Positions 24,942-33,628 of a stretch of DNA of 33,628 nt are shown here, piece after piece. Source of the DNA: an uncultured Desulfobacterales bacterium (GTDB taxonomy: Bacteria > Desulfobacterota > Desulfobacteria > Desulfobacterales > JAFDCJ01); contig CALZJV010000090.1 in assembly GCA_945787595.1 (NCBI GenBank), positions 1 through 33,628 on the forward strand, given 5' to 3'. Each line of letters opens with the position of its first letter. The first letter of the stretch is position 1. The position numbers and the translations under genes were made by a program. The notes beneath the pieces were generated by a model that was not told the DNA's origin, ran no database searches, and saw only the letters and a list, made by a program, of their open reading frames with translations.

Positions 24942-27304
24942 ACGAACGATTGCTCAACAATGCGGATCTCGTCATCAATTGGGCCCGCAAATACAGTCTT
25001 TGGCCCATGTTCTTTGGGCTTTCCTGTTGTTTTGTCGAGGAAGCCACTGCGTTTACCCCCCGTTACGATATGGCCCGCTTCGGAGCGGAGGTTCTGCGCG
25101 CTTCACCGCGTCAGGCGGATTTGTTGATTATTGCCGGGACTGTATTTAAAAAAATCGCACCGGTAGTATTAAGGCTGTATGAACAAATGGCTGAACCCCG
25201 CTGGGTCATCTCAATGGGCTCCTGCTCTAATTGCGGCGGTATGTATGACGTGTACAGCGTGGTTCAGGGGGTGGACCAAATTCTACCGGTGGATGTTTAT
25301 ATTCCGGGTTGTCCGCCAAGGCCGGAGGCCGTACTGCAAGGCCTTATTATATTGCAGGATAAAATCACAGCTGAGGAAAAACCCACCCGTCCTGTCCTGC
25401 ACCTTGCGGGAGGCAACCAGGGCACCCAAAGGCCAATCCTGGTTGACGGCCAAACCAAATCACGAGATCCGCGTGGCCCGGGCATGGAAGGCACAGCCAT
25501 CCGGGGCACTTCGGCGGTGCCGAACAGATTCTGGGACAGCCGTTCGGATGGAATGTGGGCCCCGCCGTCACCCCACATCAAGTTGGACAACCCATCACAA
25601 AGCCTGGCCCGCGAACTGCAAACTCGTTTCGGGGAGGATGTCAAACAGGAGCTTCAATCCTGTGATATGCCCACGTTTCAGGTGAGCCGAAGTCGCGTCA
25701 AAGACGTGCTGCATTTTCTCAACTCTGAGGCCAACCCCCGATTTCAGCGCCTGGATGATCTGACCGCCATCGATGAGTCCGCCCGCCGCAACCGGGAGTC
25801 TTATCCGGATTACACGCTTGTATATCATTTGCTGTCTTTCGACCCGGCCGCCCGCTTGCGGTTGAAAGTTCCCTTGACCGGGTCGGATCCGGCCGCCGAG
25901 ACGGTGACGGATATCTGGCCATCGGCCAACTGGTATGAAAGGGAAGCGTTCGATCTGCTCGGCGTGCGATTTGAGGGCCATCCGAACCTCCAGCGCCTGA
26001 TCATGCCCCCTGAATGGGAAGGTCATCCATTGAGGAAAAATTATCCGGGCCGGGCGACGGAGATGCCGCCCTATACGCTGGCGGATGCCCAAAAAAACCA
26101 GCCTCTCGACGGCGGCGTTTATGTCAAAAACTCAGGCCGGCAACATCAGCTCATCTTAAATATCGGCCCGCACCACGTCAGCACCCATGGTTTAATACGC
26201 TATATCGTCACGCTCGATGGTGAAGAAATTACCTCAATGGACATAGATATCGGCTATCACCACCGGGCTGTCGAAAAAATCGGCGAACGACAAACCTGGC
26301 ATCAGTTTATCCCCTATACGGATCGCGTCGACTACCTGGCCGGCGCGGCCAATAATTTGCCATATGTCATGGCGGTGGAAACTCTGGCCGGTATCAAAGT
26401 TCCCCAGCGGGCTCAGGTCATCCGGGTGATGCTGAGTGAGCTTTTCCGGTTGAGCAATCATCTGGTGTGGCTGGGTACCTATGCCCACGACGTGGGTGCA
26501 ATGGCACCCAATTTCTATGTTTTCCGCGAGCGCGAAATGATCATGGACATTGTGGAGCTGATTACCGGTGGACGGCTGCACCCCTCCTGGTTCAGAATTG
26601 GCGGTGTGGCCGCCGACCTACCCGAAGGCTGGAAACAGCCCGTGGATGATTTTGTTAAGATATTTCCCCGGCGTCTTGGCGAATATGAGAGCCTGATTCG
26701 TAAAAATCCCATATTCAAAGCGCGAACCCAGGGCATCGGCCGGCTAAGTCTGGAAGATGCCATCAGCTGGGGGGTAACCGGTCCGAATTTGCGGTCTTGC
26801 GGAATGCAGTGGGATTTGCGCAAAGCGTTTCCCTACTCAGGTTATGAAAATTTCGATTTTGAAGTTCCCACGGCCAACGGGGGTGATTGTTATGCCCGCT
26901 ATTTAGTACGGGTGGAGGAAATGCGCCAGAGCCTGGGTATCATTAAACAGGCCGCCGACAATATACCTGCCGGACGGTATGTCACCGATGACTACCGTTA
27001 CGTAATACCTCAGCGCAAAGATATGTTGACCGACATCGAAAGCCTGATTCATCACTTTATCAACGTAACCCGCGGCCCCAAGATGCCCGTGGGGCAGGCC
27101 TATGTATCCTGTGAAATTCCTCGTGGCGAGCAGGGATATTACCTGGTCAGTGACGGCCTTGGCTATTCATACCGCACACGTATTCGGGGACCGGGATTTG
27201 CCAATGTGCAGGCGATGCCGCTGATGGCGGTGGGAGAAACCATTGCCGATTTAATCACGATTATCGGTTCATTTGACTATATTTTACCGGATATAGACCG
27301 TTAA
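24914..27304 (+). CDS. nuoBCD: Fused NADH-quinone oxidoreductase subunits B, C and D
   Basis: One 796-residue frame joins three complex I subunits. NuoB, about 1-160, carries cluster N2 with Cys38, Cys39, Cys104 and Cys133 (GLSCC, SMGSC, PGCPP). A linker, about 161-226, has no recognised domain. NuoC, about 227-385, holds [20 protein letters not shown]. NuoD, about 405-796, is closest in wording to the enterobacterial type ([21 protein letters not shown]-like segments, [18 protein letters not shown]). The start is GTG at 24914, with AGGGGGG 6 bases upstream. Where most NuoD have HHPSTHG this one has HHVSTHG. NuoCD fusion is common; B-C-D is rarer. No stop or frameshift separates the parts, so it is not an artefact of one error. 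Confidence 0.95.
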   Translation: MGADGQKKLNERLLNNADLVINWARKYSLWPMFFGLSCCFVEEATAFTPRYDMARFGAEVLRASPRQADLLIIAGTVFKKIAPVVLRLYEQMAEPRWVISMGSCSNCGGMYDVYSVVQGVDQILPVDVYIPGCPPRPEAVLQGLIILQDKITAEEKPTRPVLHLAGGNQGTQRPILVDGQTKSRDPRGPGMEGTAIRGTSAVPNRFWDSRSDGMWAPPSPHIKLDNPSQSLARELQTRFGEDVKQELQSCDMPTFQVSRSRVKDVLHFLNSEANPRFQRLDDLTAIDESARRNRESYPDYTLVYHLLSFDPAARLRLKVPLTGSDPAAETVTDIWPSANWYEREAFDLLGVRFEGHPNLQRLIMPPEWEGHPLRKNYPGRATEMPPYTLADAQKNQPLDGGVYVKNSGRQHQLILNIGPHHVSTHGLIRYIVTLDGEEITSMDIDIGYHHRAVEKIGERQTWHQFIPYTDRVDYLAGAANNLPYVMAVETLAGIKVPQRAQVIRVMLSELFRLSNHLVWLGTYAHDVGAMAPNFYVFREREMIMDIVELITGGRLHPSWFRIGGVAADLPEGWKQPVDDFVKIFPRRLGEYESLIRKNPIFKARTQGIGRLSLEDAISWGVTGPNLRSCGMQWDLRKAFPYSGYENFDFEVPTANGGDCYARYLVRVEEMRQSLGIIKQAADNIPAGRYVTDDYRYVIPQRKDMLTDIESLIHHFINVTRGPKMPVGQAYVSCEIPRGEQGYYLVSDGLGYSYRTRIRGPGFANVQAMPLMAVGETIADLITIIGSFDYILPDIDR

Positions 27305-27363
27305 TTGGAATACGGAAGTGGATTTCGGATTGAGGGTAGTTCAGCAGATTACATCTTGAACCT

Positions 27364-27837
27364 ATGATACCTGAAGAACTCAGACAATCTTTGAAAAAAC
27401 ACATTGATCACGTTGAGCATCCCCGGGAGCTGACCGTGGATGTGGTGTTCGCAATTCAGGATTTTTACGGCAGTCTGACCGACGAGGGTGTGCAGGAAGC
27501 AGCTGAGCTCCTTGATATGTCTCCCCTTGAGATTGACCAACTGGCCACTTTTTACACATTTATATATCGGGAGCCGGTCGGAAAATACGTAATTCATGTC
27601 TGTGACAGCGTCGTCTGCTGGATGAACGGTTATGAATCCGTTTGGCAGTACCTCTGCCGGAAACTGGGTATTCAACCCGGTGAAACGACGTCGGACGGAC
27701 TGTTCACGCTTCTGAAGGTTTGCTGCATCGGCTACTGCGATCGATCGCCGGCCATGCTGATTAATCGCAAAGCATACGGAAATCTGACAGCGGAGAAGAT
27801 AGACGAGATTTTAGAAAACTTAAAGGCAAAAATATAA
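27364..27837 (+). CDS. nuoE: NADH-quinone oxidoreductase subunit E
   Basis: 157 residues, cytoplasmic arm of complex I, binds 2Fe-2S cluster N1a. The four ligands are visible: CDSVVC (C-x4-C) at about 79-84 and CIGYC (C-x3-C) at about 121-125. The thioredoxin-like domain is preceded by a helical part with ATFYTFIYREPVGKY. It starts 59 bases after nuoBCD, without a strong ribosome-binding site. Confidence 0.93.
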   Translation: MIPEELRQSLKKHIDHVEHPRELTVDVVFAIQDFYGSLTDEGVQEAAELLDMSPLEIDQLATFYTFIYREPVGKYVIHVCDSVVCWMNGYESVWQYLCRKLGIQPGETTSDGLFTLLKVCCIGYCDRSPAMLINRKAYGNLTAEKIDEILENLKAKI

Positions 27838-28166
27838 ATTACGATGGGTTGAATTCAGGCGGATTGAAATATGAAATGAATTCGAAATTCGAATGACCAA
27901 AACGGATTTCGCAAAGGTTACATCTTAAACGTTTTTGGCATTCGGATTTCTGAGTTTCGGATTTACCCTTCGACTTGGCTCAGAATGGTGAGCTGGTCAA
28001 ACCATTTCGTGCTTCGAATTTCGAATTTCAGATGTCCTGCTCGGCAATTTGCCGTAAAATTAATTAAATGGAGGTTGGGGAGTTTTCAGCGTAGGGCTAT
28101 CCATATAGCGGGTCGGCTTTGAAAAGCTCCCCGGCCCAAAAATTAAATAGCATTTAAAGAACGTAT
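27838..28166. other. 329-base gap inside the nuo operon
   Basis: No gene is seen. It is mostly one AT-rich palindromic repeat (27873-28031), which also holds CCCTTCGACTTGGCTCAG (27966-27983), a sequence that looks like common bacterial intergenic repeats. About 130 bases with no recognised feature then precede nuoF. Confidence 0.6.
27873..28031. repeat. AT-rich palindromic repeat, family A copy 3
   Basis: Outer arms TGAATTCGAAATTCGAATG (27877-27895) and TTCGAATTTCGAATTTCA (28013-28030) pair with small gaps. The left arm then has AATGACC and the right arm, in reverse complement, AAGCACG. The inner part forms another stem, AATGACCAAAAC with GTTTTTGGCATT. The same arm difference marks the copies at 16081 and 29551. 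Confidence 0.7.
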
Positions 28167-29441
28167 ATGTCTTCGAAATACGAACAGGTTCTTCTTCAAA
28201 ATCGCAAACCGGACCGGATTGCTGGCCTGGATGAATACCGCCAGAGCGGCGGCTACAGGGCGCTGAAGGATGTTCTTAAGGATTACTCTCATAAGGATGT
28301 CCAGCAGGAGATTATGGATTCCAATTTGCTTGGCCGGGGTGGAGCCGCATTTCCCACCGGGATGAAGCTCATGTCGGTGGCCGAAGACGCGAGTTTTCCG
28401 CGTTATATCATTTGCAATGCTGATGAAATGGAGCCGGGTACATTCAAAGATCGGGTATTGATCCATGCCGATCCGCACATGCTGATCGAGGGTATTATTA
28501 TCGCCGGTTATGCCTCACTGGCGGAAAAGGGCATAATTTTTATCCGACCGGAGTACGAGAATGCTGCCAGAATTCTGGAAAGAGAAATCGAGATTGCGCG
28601 CCAAGAAGGTTACCTGGGCCAAAACATTTTAGACAGCGAATATTCGCTGGAGATTATCGTCCATCGCAGCGCCGGCCGTTATATTTGCGGGGAGGTGACC
28701 GCTCAGATAAATGCCCTGATGGGCAAACGACCGAATCCGATGAAGCCGCCGCCGTACCCGACGGAGAAAGGGCTCTGGGGTCAACCCACCGTTCTGTCCA
28801 ATGTTGAAACCTTCGCCTGCATTCCCCATATCATTAGAAATGGTGGTCAATGGTTCAAAGATCTTGCAAAAACCGACAGCGGTGCCGGCACGAAAATTTT
28901 TGGTATCAGCGGCAAAGTCAATAAACCGGGATGTTATGAACTGCCGTTAGGTATCCGACTGAGTGAAATTATTGAAGAGTATGCCGGTGGCATGCCGGCC
29001 GGATCTGAATTTAAAGCGTGTCTGCCCGGCGGTGCATCTACCGGTTTTTTACCCCGGCAATACTATGACATTGAAATGGACTTTGACGCTTTGCGCAACG
29101 TCGGCAACCGGCTCGGCACCGGTGCCATTATGGTATTTGACCAAAAGACTTGTCTGGTGGGCGCCACCGTCAATTTAATCGAATTTTTTGCACGGGAATC
29201 CTGTGGCTGGTGCACACCGTGCCGTGAAGGACTGCCCTACATACTGGATTTGCTGAAGCGAATTGAGCATGGAGGCGGTCAACCGGCGCATATATCCACG
29301 CTCGAGAGCATGTGTAAATCTCTCTGGAATGCCTACTGCGCCTTTGCCCCCGGAGCCGTCGCACCAGTTGAAAGTTTGCTTAAGCACTTTGAGGATGAGG
29401 TACAGGAGCATATCAACCAGAAGAAGTGCCCGTTTAAGTAA
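28167..29441 (+). CDS. nuoF: NADH-quinone oxidoreductase subunit F
   Basis: 424 residues, the NADH-oxidising subunit of complex I, with FMN and 4Fe-4S cluster N3. It has the glycine-rich nucleotide site (LLGRGGAAFPTGMK), CNADEMEPGTFKDR, and N3 ligands CGWCTPC (Cys346, 349, 352) with Cys391 in NAYCAFAPG. Complete. Separated from nuoE by 329 bases and from nuoG by 387, which is unusual within a nuo operon. No strong ribosome-binding site is seen. Confidence 0.95.
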   Translation: MSSKYEQVLLQNRKPDRIAGLDEYRQSGGYRALKDVLKDYSHKDVQQEIMDSNLLGRGGAAFPTGMKLMSVAEDASFPRYIICNADEMEPGTFKDRVLIHADPHMLIEGIIIAGYASLAEKGIIFIRPEYENAARILEREIEIARQEGYLGQNILDSEYSLEIIVHRSAGRYICGEVTAQINALMGKRPNPMKPPPYPTEKGLWGQPTVLSNVETFACIPHIIRNGGQWFKDLAKTDSGAGTKIFGISGKVNKPGCYELPLGIRLSEIIEEYAGGMPAGSEFKACLPGGASTGFLPRQYYDIEMDFDALRNVGNRLGTGAIMVFDQKTCLVGATVNLIEFFARESCGWCTPCREGLPYILDLLKRIEHGGGQPAHISTLESMCKSLWNAYCAFAPGAVAPVESLLKHFEDEVQEHINQKKCPFK

Positions 29442-29828
29442 AGATCCGGGTCCAGCTTCCGGCCCGTAGGCCGACAGCCCGGAGGGAGGGCCCGGCTTTG
29501 GTGCACCCCGGAGGGGAGTTGCTTTGTTGGAACTTCCTTGAATGATTGAAATTACAAATAACAAATATCAAATAATTTCCAATGACCGAAATTCGAAAAT
29601 CCAAACAATATCTCATCCTGGAGGGTTTTGGTCATTGAATATGGGAATTTGAGATTTGTTTGAATTTTGGTGCTTGAAATTTGTGATTTTAGACACAAAA
29701 CTTCACGACAGAGCCATCTATCTCTGCCCTGGCCCTGAGGAGCATGTTTTCTAAAATCGAATAAAGTGTGATTCGTTTCCAGTCGCCTGAACATGGCGAC
29801 TGAAGACCAGTAACCAGTAACCAGAAAA
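29442..29828. other. 387-base gap inside the nuo operon
   Basis: No gene is seen. GC-rich sequence at about 29450-29520 (CTTCCGGC...CCCGGAGG) can fold weakly. An AT-rich palindromic repeat fills 29551-29690. A tandem CCAGTAACCAGTAACCAG (about 29805-29823) lies directly before the nuoG start. Confidence 0.6.
29551..29690. repeat. AT-rich palindromic repeat, family A copy 2
   Basis: The left arm has ACAAATAACAAAT and AATGACCGAAATTC. The right arm, in reverse complement, has ACAAATTTCAAGCACCAAAA. An inner pair, AATGACC with GGTCATT (29630-29636), gives a second stem. The left-arm words are shared with 16081-16110. Confidence 0.75.
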
Positions 29829-32286
29829 ATGGCCAAAATAACAATCGATGACAGACAAATAGAAGTTGCACCTAAAACCATGGTGATTGAGGCCGCAGCG
29901 CAGCTGGGCATCATGATCCCCAGGTTCTGTTTTCATCCAGCCTTGGGCTCGGTGGGAGCCTGTCGGGTTTGTGCCGTAAAATTTGTAGATGGACCGTTAA
30001 AGGGCATCCAGATGAGCTGTATGGTCGAGGCCCAGGACGGCATGATCGTTTCCACCACGGACGAAGAAGCTGTGGGCTTTCGCAAGCACGTCATTGAATG
30101 GCTCATGCTCCACCACCCCCATGACTGCCCGGTTTGTGACGAGGGCGGGCACTGTTTACTCCAGGATATGACCGTCTCCGGCGGTCACGGAATCAGAAGA
30201 TATGCCGGCCCCAAGCGCACCTATATCGATCAGCCGGTTTTATCAGGAATTTACCGGTTACCATGATCTGGGAGTCATGCGCAGTGCCAATCGCACCTAT
30301 TTCGGGCGTTTTGAGGACGGTATCCTGGAAAGTCCGTTCACCGGAAATTTAAGTGATATCTGTCCCACCGGCGTCTATACAGATAAACCCTCGCGGTATT
30401 TTGGTCGACGCTGGGATTACCAGCGCAATCCTTCTGTTTGTATCAACTGCAGCCTGGGGTGCCACACCGTAGCGAGCGTTCGTTATCGCGAAGTCAAACG
30501 GCAGGAAGCCCGCTTCAGCAAAGAGATCAATGGTTATTTTATTTGTGATCGCGGGCGTTACGGATTTTTCTATGCCAGCCTCGAATTCAGACCGCGCCAT
30601 GCATCGATCAAGGGCGAAACAGTTATTCACGACCAGGCGGTGCAAACTGCGATTGATAACCTTGGAAAAATCGGCCGTGATTCAGGGGCTTCCACGATTG
30701 CTGCATTCGGATCCGTCCGCAGCAGCCTGGAAACCCAAGCCATGCTCAGGCACCTCTGTCAAATAATGGGCTGGCGAAACCCCGCATATTTTATGGATCC
30801 GGCCGCAACATTAAAGGTCAAAACAGCTATCACCAGATTGGAAAATGAGCTGGCTGTGTCATTGCGGGAGGTTGAAAAAGCGGATTTTATCCTCTGCGTG
30901 GGTGTGGATCCGATTAACGAAGCGCCCATGCTGTCATTGGCGATGCGCCAGGCGCAAAGAAACGGGGCCAAAATTGTCGTGCTGGATCCCAGGCCTGTTT
31001 CTTTGCCTTTGGATTTTCAACTTCTGTCTGTAGCCGCAGAAGATCTGAGCAGTTTGGTCGGATTGTTTATCAAAGCCGCGGTGGATGAACAGATAGCAGC
31101 CTCATATGGGGAAAACGCCGCCAAATTCTATGGCTCGTTGCCGGATCGGAATCAGATTGCCGGATACCGGGAAGATTTGTTCACCGCGGCAACAGATGGT
31201 ATCAAAAACAGTCACCGACCGGTGATTGTCTGTGGCGCCGACATCCCACCGGTTCAGGTGCCTGGAATTGCGGCGGATCTTGCCCTATTTTTGCGGGCAG
31301 CTGACAAAAACGCCGGTCTGTTTTACCTGCTACCAGGCGCCAATGCGTTTGGAGCCGGACTTCTCTCCGATGACGAGGCTTCAATGTTGAGCATCATCGA
31401 AGCTATTGAGGATGGCGATATTAAGGCTTTAGTTTTGGTCGAGTCCGATCCTTTTATTCATTTTTCGGACCGCAAACGATTGACGCATGCGTTAAATGCG
31501 CTTGATTTGCTAATTGTATTGGACTACATCAATTCTGATGCTGTAAAAAAGGCGCATATTTTTATTCCCTCAACCACTCTCTTTGAGGCAGACGGGATAT
31601 TCGTCAACCAGGAAGGCCGGGCACAGAGGATATGGCAGGCCTATAGCGGCGGTGTTCCGATTGTCCAAAGCGGTGGTGGAAACCACCCACCAAGAACTTA
31701 CGGAAGCGGAATCCCCGGCGCTGATCCCATGCCGGCCTGGCTGACAATGGCCCAATTTGCTGACGGCCAAGTAAAGCCGGAAAATAAAACACCTCCGGCA
31801 ACTGATTACCGGTGGCCGGCGGATATTGTTTCGGAGCTGGCCGATGTTAACCTAACCACTGATATCCCGGATGAAGGTCTCCGACTCAATTCAGGTGTAA
31901 AAACCGATCGGCGGTTTACGACCGATTTTTCCAGCCAGCCCAAGGAACACAAGGAGGGCACTGGTAATTTAAAATTAATTTTAACTGATTTAACCTTCGG
32001 CTCCGAAGTGCTTTCCGCCCACTCCGAGTGTTTGCGGGAACTGGAACCGGAACCGGCTGTCATTATGCACACCAGCGAGGCACATAGCTTGGATTTAGTG
32101 GATGGCGATTCGGTTTCCATCCAAACTGAAAGCGGCAATCTTGAAGCAAAACTTAGGGTTGTTGAAAACATGGCCGCCGGAGTGCTGGTTGTTCCCCGGC
32201 ACCGCAAGCTATCCTGGCAGGTTTTTAAAACCGGTGTGTCAAGTATCGGCCGAGAACAAATCCAAAAAGTGGATATATCTCAATAA
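29829..32286 (+). pseudogene. nuoG: nuoG (complex I subunit G), broken by internal deletion and frameshift
   Basis: The first frame starts at ATG 29829 and carries the 2Fe-2S ligands (GACRVC, SCMVEA) and the His-Cys cluster HPHDCPVCDEGGHC. It stays homologous to KRTYIDQ (residue 135, CAG at 30231-30233). After one extra base the next frame resumes with RFYQEFTGYHDLGV (30235) and runs to 32286, holding DICPTGV, the CINCSLGC...CDRGRYG cluster and a molybdopterin-type domain. Aligned from memory with E. coli NuoG, about 20 residues (DLGPFISHEMN-RCxxCYRCV) are missing, including three of four cysteines of a 4Fe-4S cluster. That equals a deletion of about 59 bases. The joined product would be about 818 residues. 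Confidence 0.88.
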
Positions 32287-32450
32287 TGTTGATGGGTTCG
32301 TAAAATGTGAGAATTTCGATTTTTGTTCATTGTAACCATTGAAATTACAAGCCCTGAAATTTTATTTTTATCCTCTTTGCGGCCATATAAATGTTGCAGC
32401 GAAGGATTTTTAACAACAAATAACGGGCCACAAACAACTAACTTTCTATT

Positions 32451-33434
32451 ATGGATTGGCTGATCGGCTTCATACTTTTAATCATTAAACTGGGCGTGGT
32501 CCTGATCGCCCTGCTATTGGTGGCCGCCTATCTCGTGCTGGTAGAGCGCAAGTTTCTTGCGCGACTGCAAATTCGTTATGGTCCTAATCGGGCCGGAAAA
32601 TTTGGGCTATTGCAGCCTATCGCCGACGCGATTAAGATGATGGTCAAAGAGGACCTCGTCCCGGGAGCAGCCGACCGCATGATATTTTTGCTGGCACCGG
32701 CTGTGGTGGCTTTTACCGCCCTTTTGATGTTTGCCGTTGTCCCGTTCGGCAGTGATTTGACGATCGCGGGCAAAAAAATTCCCATGGTGATTTCAGATCT
32801 TAATGTGGGGCTTCTTTTCGTTTTTGCGATGTCTTCCCTGGGGATCTACGGAGTTGCCCTGGGCGGGTGGGCCTCCAATTCAAAATACAGCCTCCTGGGT
32901 GGTATCCGCGGTGCAGCCCAGATGATCAGCTATGAGCTTTCGTTGGGCCTGTCGCTGGTGCCGATTGTCATGCTGGCGCGATCCTTCAGCCTGGTGGATA
33001 TTGTCAATGCCCAAGCCGGTTATCCCTTTATTTTGGTGGCGCCGATATCGTTTATCATTTTTATCATCAGTGCTATGGCAGAGAGCAAACGCATTCCTTT
33101 CGATCTTCCCGAGGCCGAAAACGAACTGGGTGCGGGGTATCATACGGAATACAGCGGCATGCGCTTCGGGCTTTTCTTTTTAGGTGAGTATGTGCACATG
33201 CAGGTTCTGGGCGCATTGACGGCCGTTTTTTTCCTGGGCGGCTGGCGCGGTCCGTTGCTGCCGCCGGTAGTATGGCTGTTTTTAAAAATCATTCTGATCG
33301 CATTGGTCATGATTTGGATCCGCGGCACTTTGCCGCGGCTGCGCTATGATCAATTAATGGCACTGGGCTGGAAGGTACTGATTCCAGCCGCACTCATTAA
33401 TATACTGATAACTGGCGCAATATTGCTGATTTAG
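32451..33434 (+). CDS. nuoH: NADH-quinone oxidoreductase subunit H
   Basis: 327 residues, eight or so membrane helices, the complex I subunit that forms most of the quinone chamber. Conserved pieces include VERKFLARLQIRYGPNRAG, QPIADAIKMMVKED, and AESKRIPFDLPEAENELGAGYHTEYSGM, the acidic loop facing the quinone. Complete. It follows nuoG after 164 bases; nuoI and the rest would lie beyond the window if the order is usual. Confidence 0.95.
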   Translation: MDWLIGFILLIIKLGVVLIALLLVAAYLVLVERKFLARLQIRYGPNRAGKFGLLQPIADAIKMMVKEDLVPGAADRMIFLLAPAVVAFTALLMFAVVPFGSDLTIAGKKIPMVISDLNVGLLFVFAMSSLGIYGVALGGWASNSKYSLLGGIRGAAQMISYELSLGLSLVPIVMLARSFSLVDIVNAQAGYPFILVAPISFIIFIISAMAESKRIPFDLPEAENELGAGYHTEYSGMRFGLFFLGEYVHMQVLGALTAVFFLGGWRGPLLPPVVWLFLKIILIALVMIWIRGTLPRLRYDQLMALGWKVLIPAALINILITGAILLI

Positions 33435-33524
33435 GTTATTTGTCTGTCGTCAGTGGTCCGTTGCTGCGAATGTTTGATATGGAATGGCAACTGACATTGC
33501 AGTATTGATTATAGATAAAACACA

Positions 33525-33628
33525 TCCACAAATCGGTTAAAATCAGTTTGGGCACTTTATGGTGTTTCCAATCCAGAAATGCGGATTTTTGTCCAAGGTC
33601 AAGGAAATCAAGCGTTTGTGCGGAGACG
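33525..33628 (-). repeat. Long palindromic repeat element, copy 2 (after nuoH, cut by window end)
   Basis: The reverse complement of this stretch matches 23944-24027: CGTCTCCGCACAAACG, then ATCCGCATTTCTGGATTGG, AAACAC, AGTGCCC and GATTTTAACCGATTTGTGGA. An additional ~20 bases lie between the first two blocks. The other half of the palindrome should continue beyond the window. Confidence 0.8.

Noticed and set aside
28143..28478. A 111-codon minus-strand frame over the nuoF start
   Set aside because: It is antisense to the conserved NuoF N-terminus.

Overview
The window looks like chromosomal DNA of a Desulfobacterota (delta-proteobacterial, probably sulfate-reducer-like) anaerobe. This is inferred from the gene mix: a pilMNOPQ cluster of delta-proteobacterial style, a Fur-FeoA fusion, a DUF2333 and a DUF3568 protein, a glycyl-radical enzyme with its activase, and a nuo operon that starts with a NuoB-NuoC-NuoD fusion. 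No rRNA, tRNA, phage, transposase or CRISPR array was seen.

Layout. (1) 1-7123: a TPR lipoprotein gene (+) converges on pilMNOPQ (-), with two hairpin terminators between them. The pil genes are tightly coupled and preceded by a good sigma-54-type promoter; pilP carries a 105-bp tandem repeat and pilO is broken. (2) 7600-10747: a divergent membrane histidine kinase and a sigma-54 response regulator, the latter broken. (3) 15960-11137 (-): a seven-gene run of FmdB-like zinc ribbon, Fur-FeoA, PflX-like radical SAM protein, PPP phosphatase, SH3b protein, PfkB sugar/nucleoside kinase and membrane TPR protein. (4) 16475-19718: a COG3146 acyltransferase-like protein, a DUF3568 lipoprotein and a DUF2333 membrane protein. 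(5) 23275-20005 (-): a radical SAM activase and a glycyl-radical enzyme whose recalled active-site residues match trans-4-hydroxy-L-proline dehydratase (HypD); a cyclophilin-like protein is divergent. (6) 24531-33434 (+): nuoA, nuoBCD, nuoE, nuoF, nuoG (broken) and nuoH of complex I. The window ends before nuoI.

Three otherwise well-preserved genes (pilO, the response regulator, nuoG) show the same kind of lesion: a short internal deletion that also shifts the frame and removes an essential piece (membrane anchor; end of the AAA+ domain; three cysteines of an Fe-S cluster). This is either real decay or a systematic assembly error and should be settled first.

The gaps between genes are dense in structured repeats. 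One AT-rich palindrome family occurs three times, twice inside the nuo operon. A larger palindromic element lies before nuoA and has an inverted copy after nuoH. GTTCAG-rich arms face CTGAAC-rich arms in three gaps between convergent genes. These repeats are the least explained part of the window.
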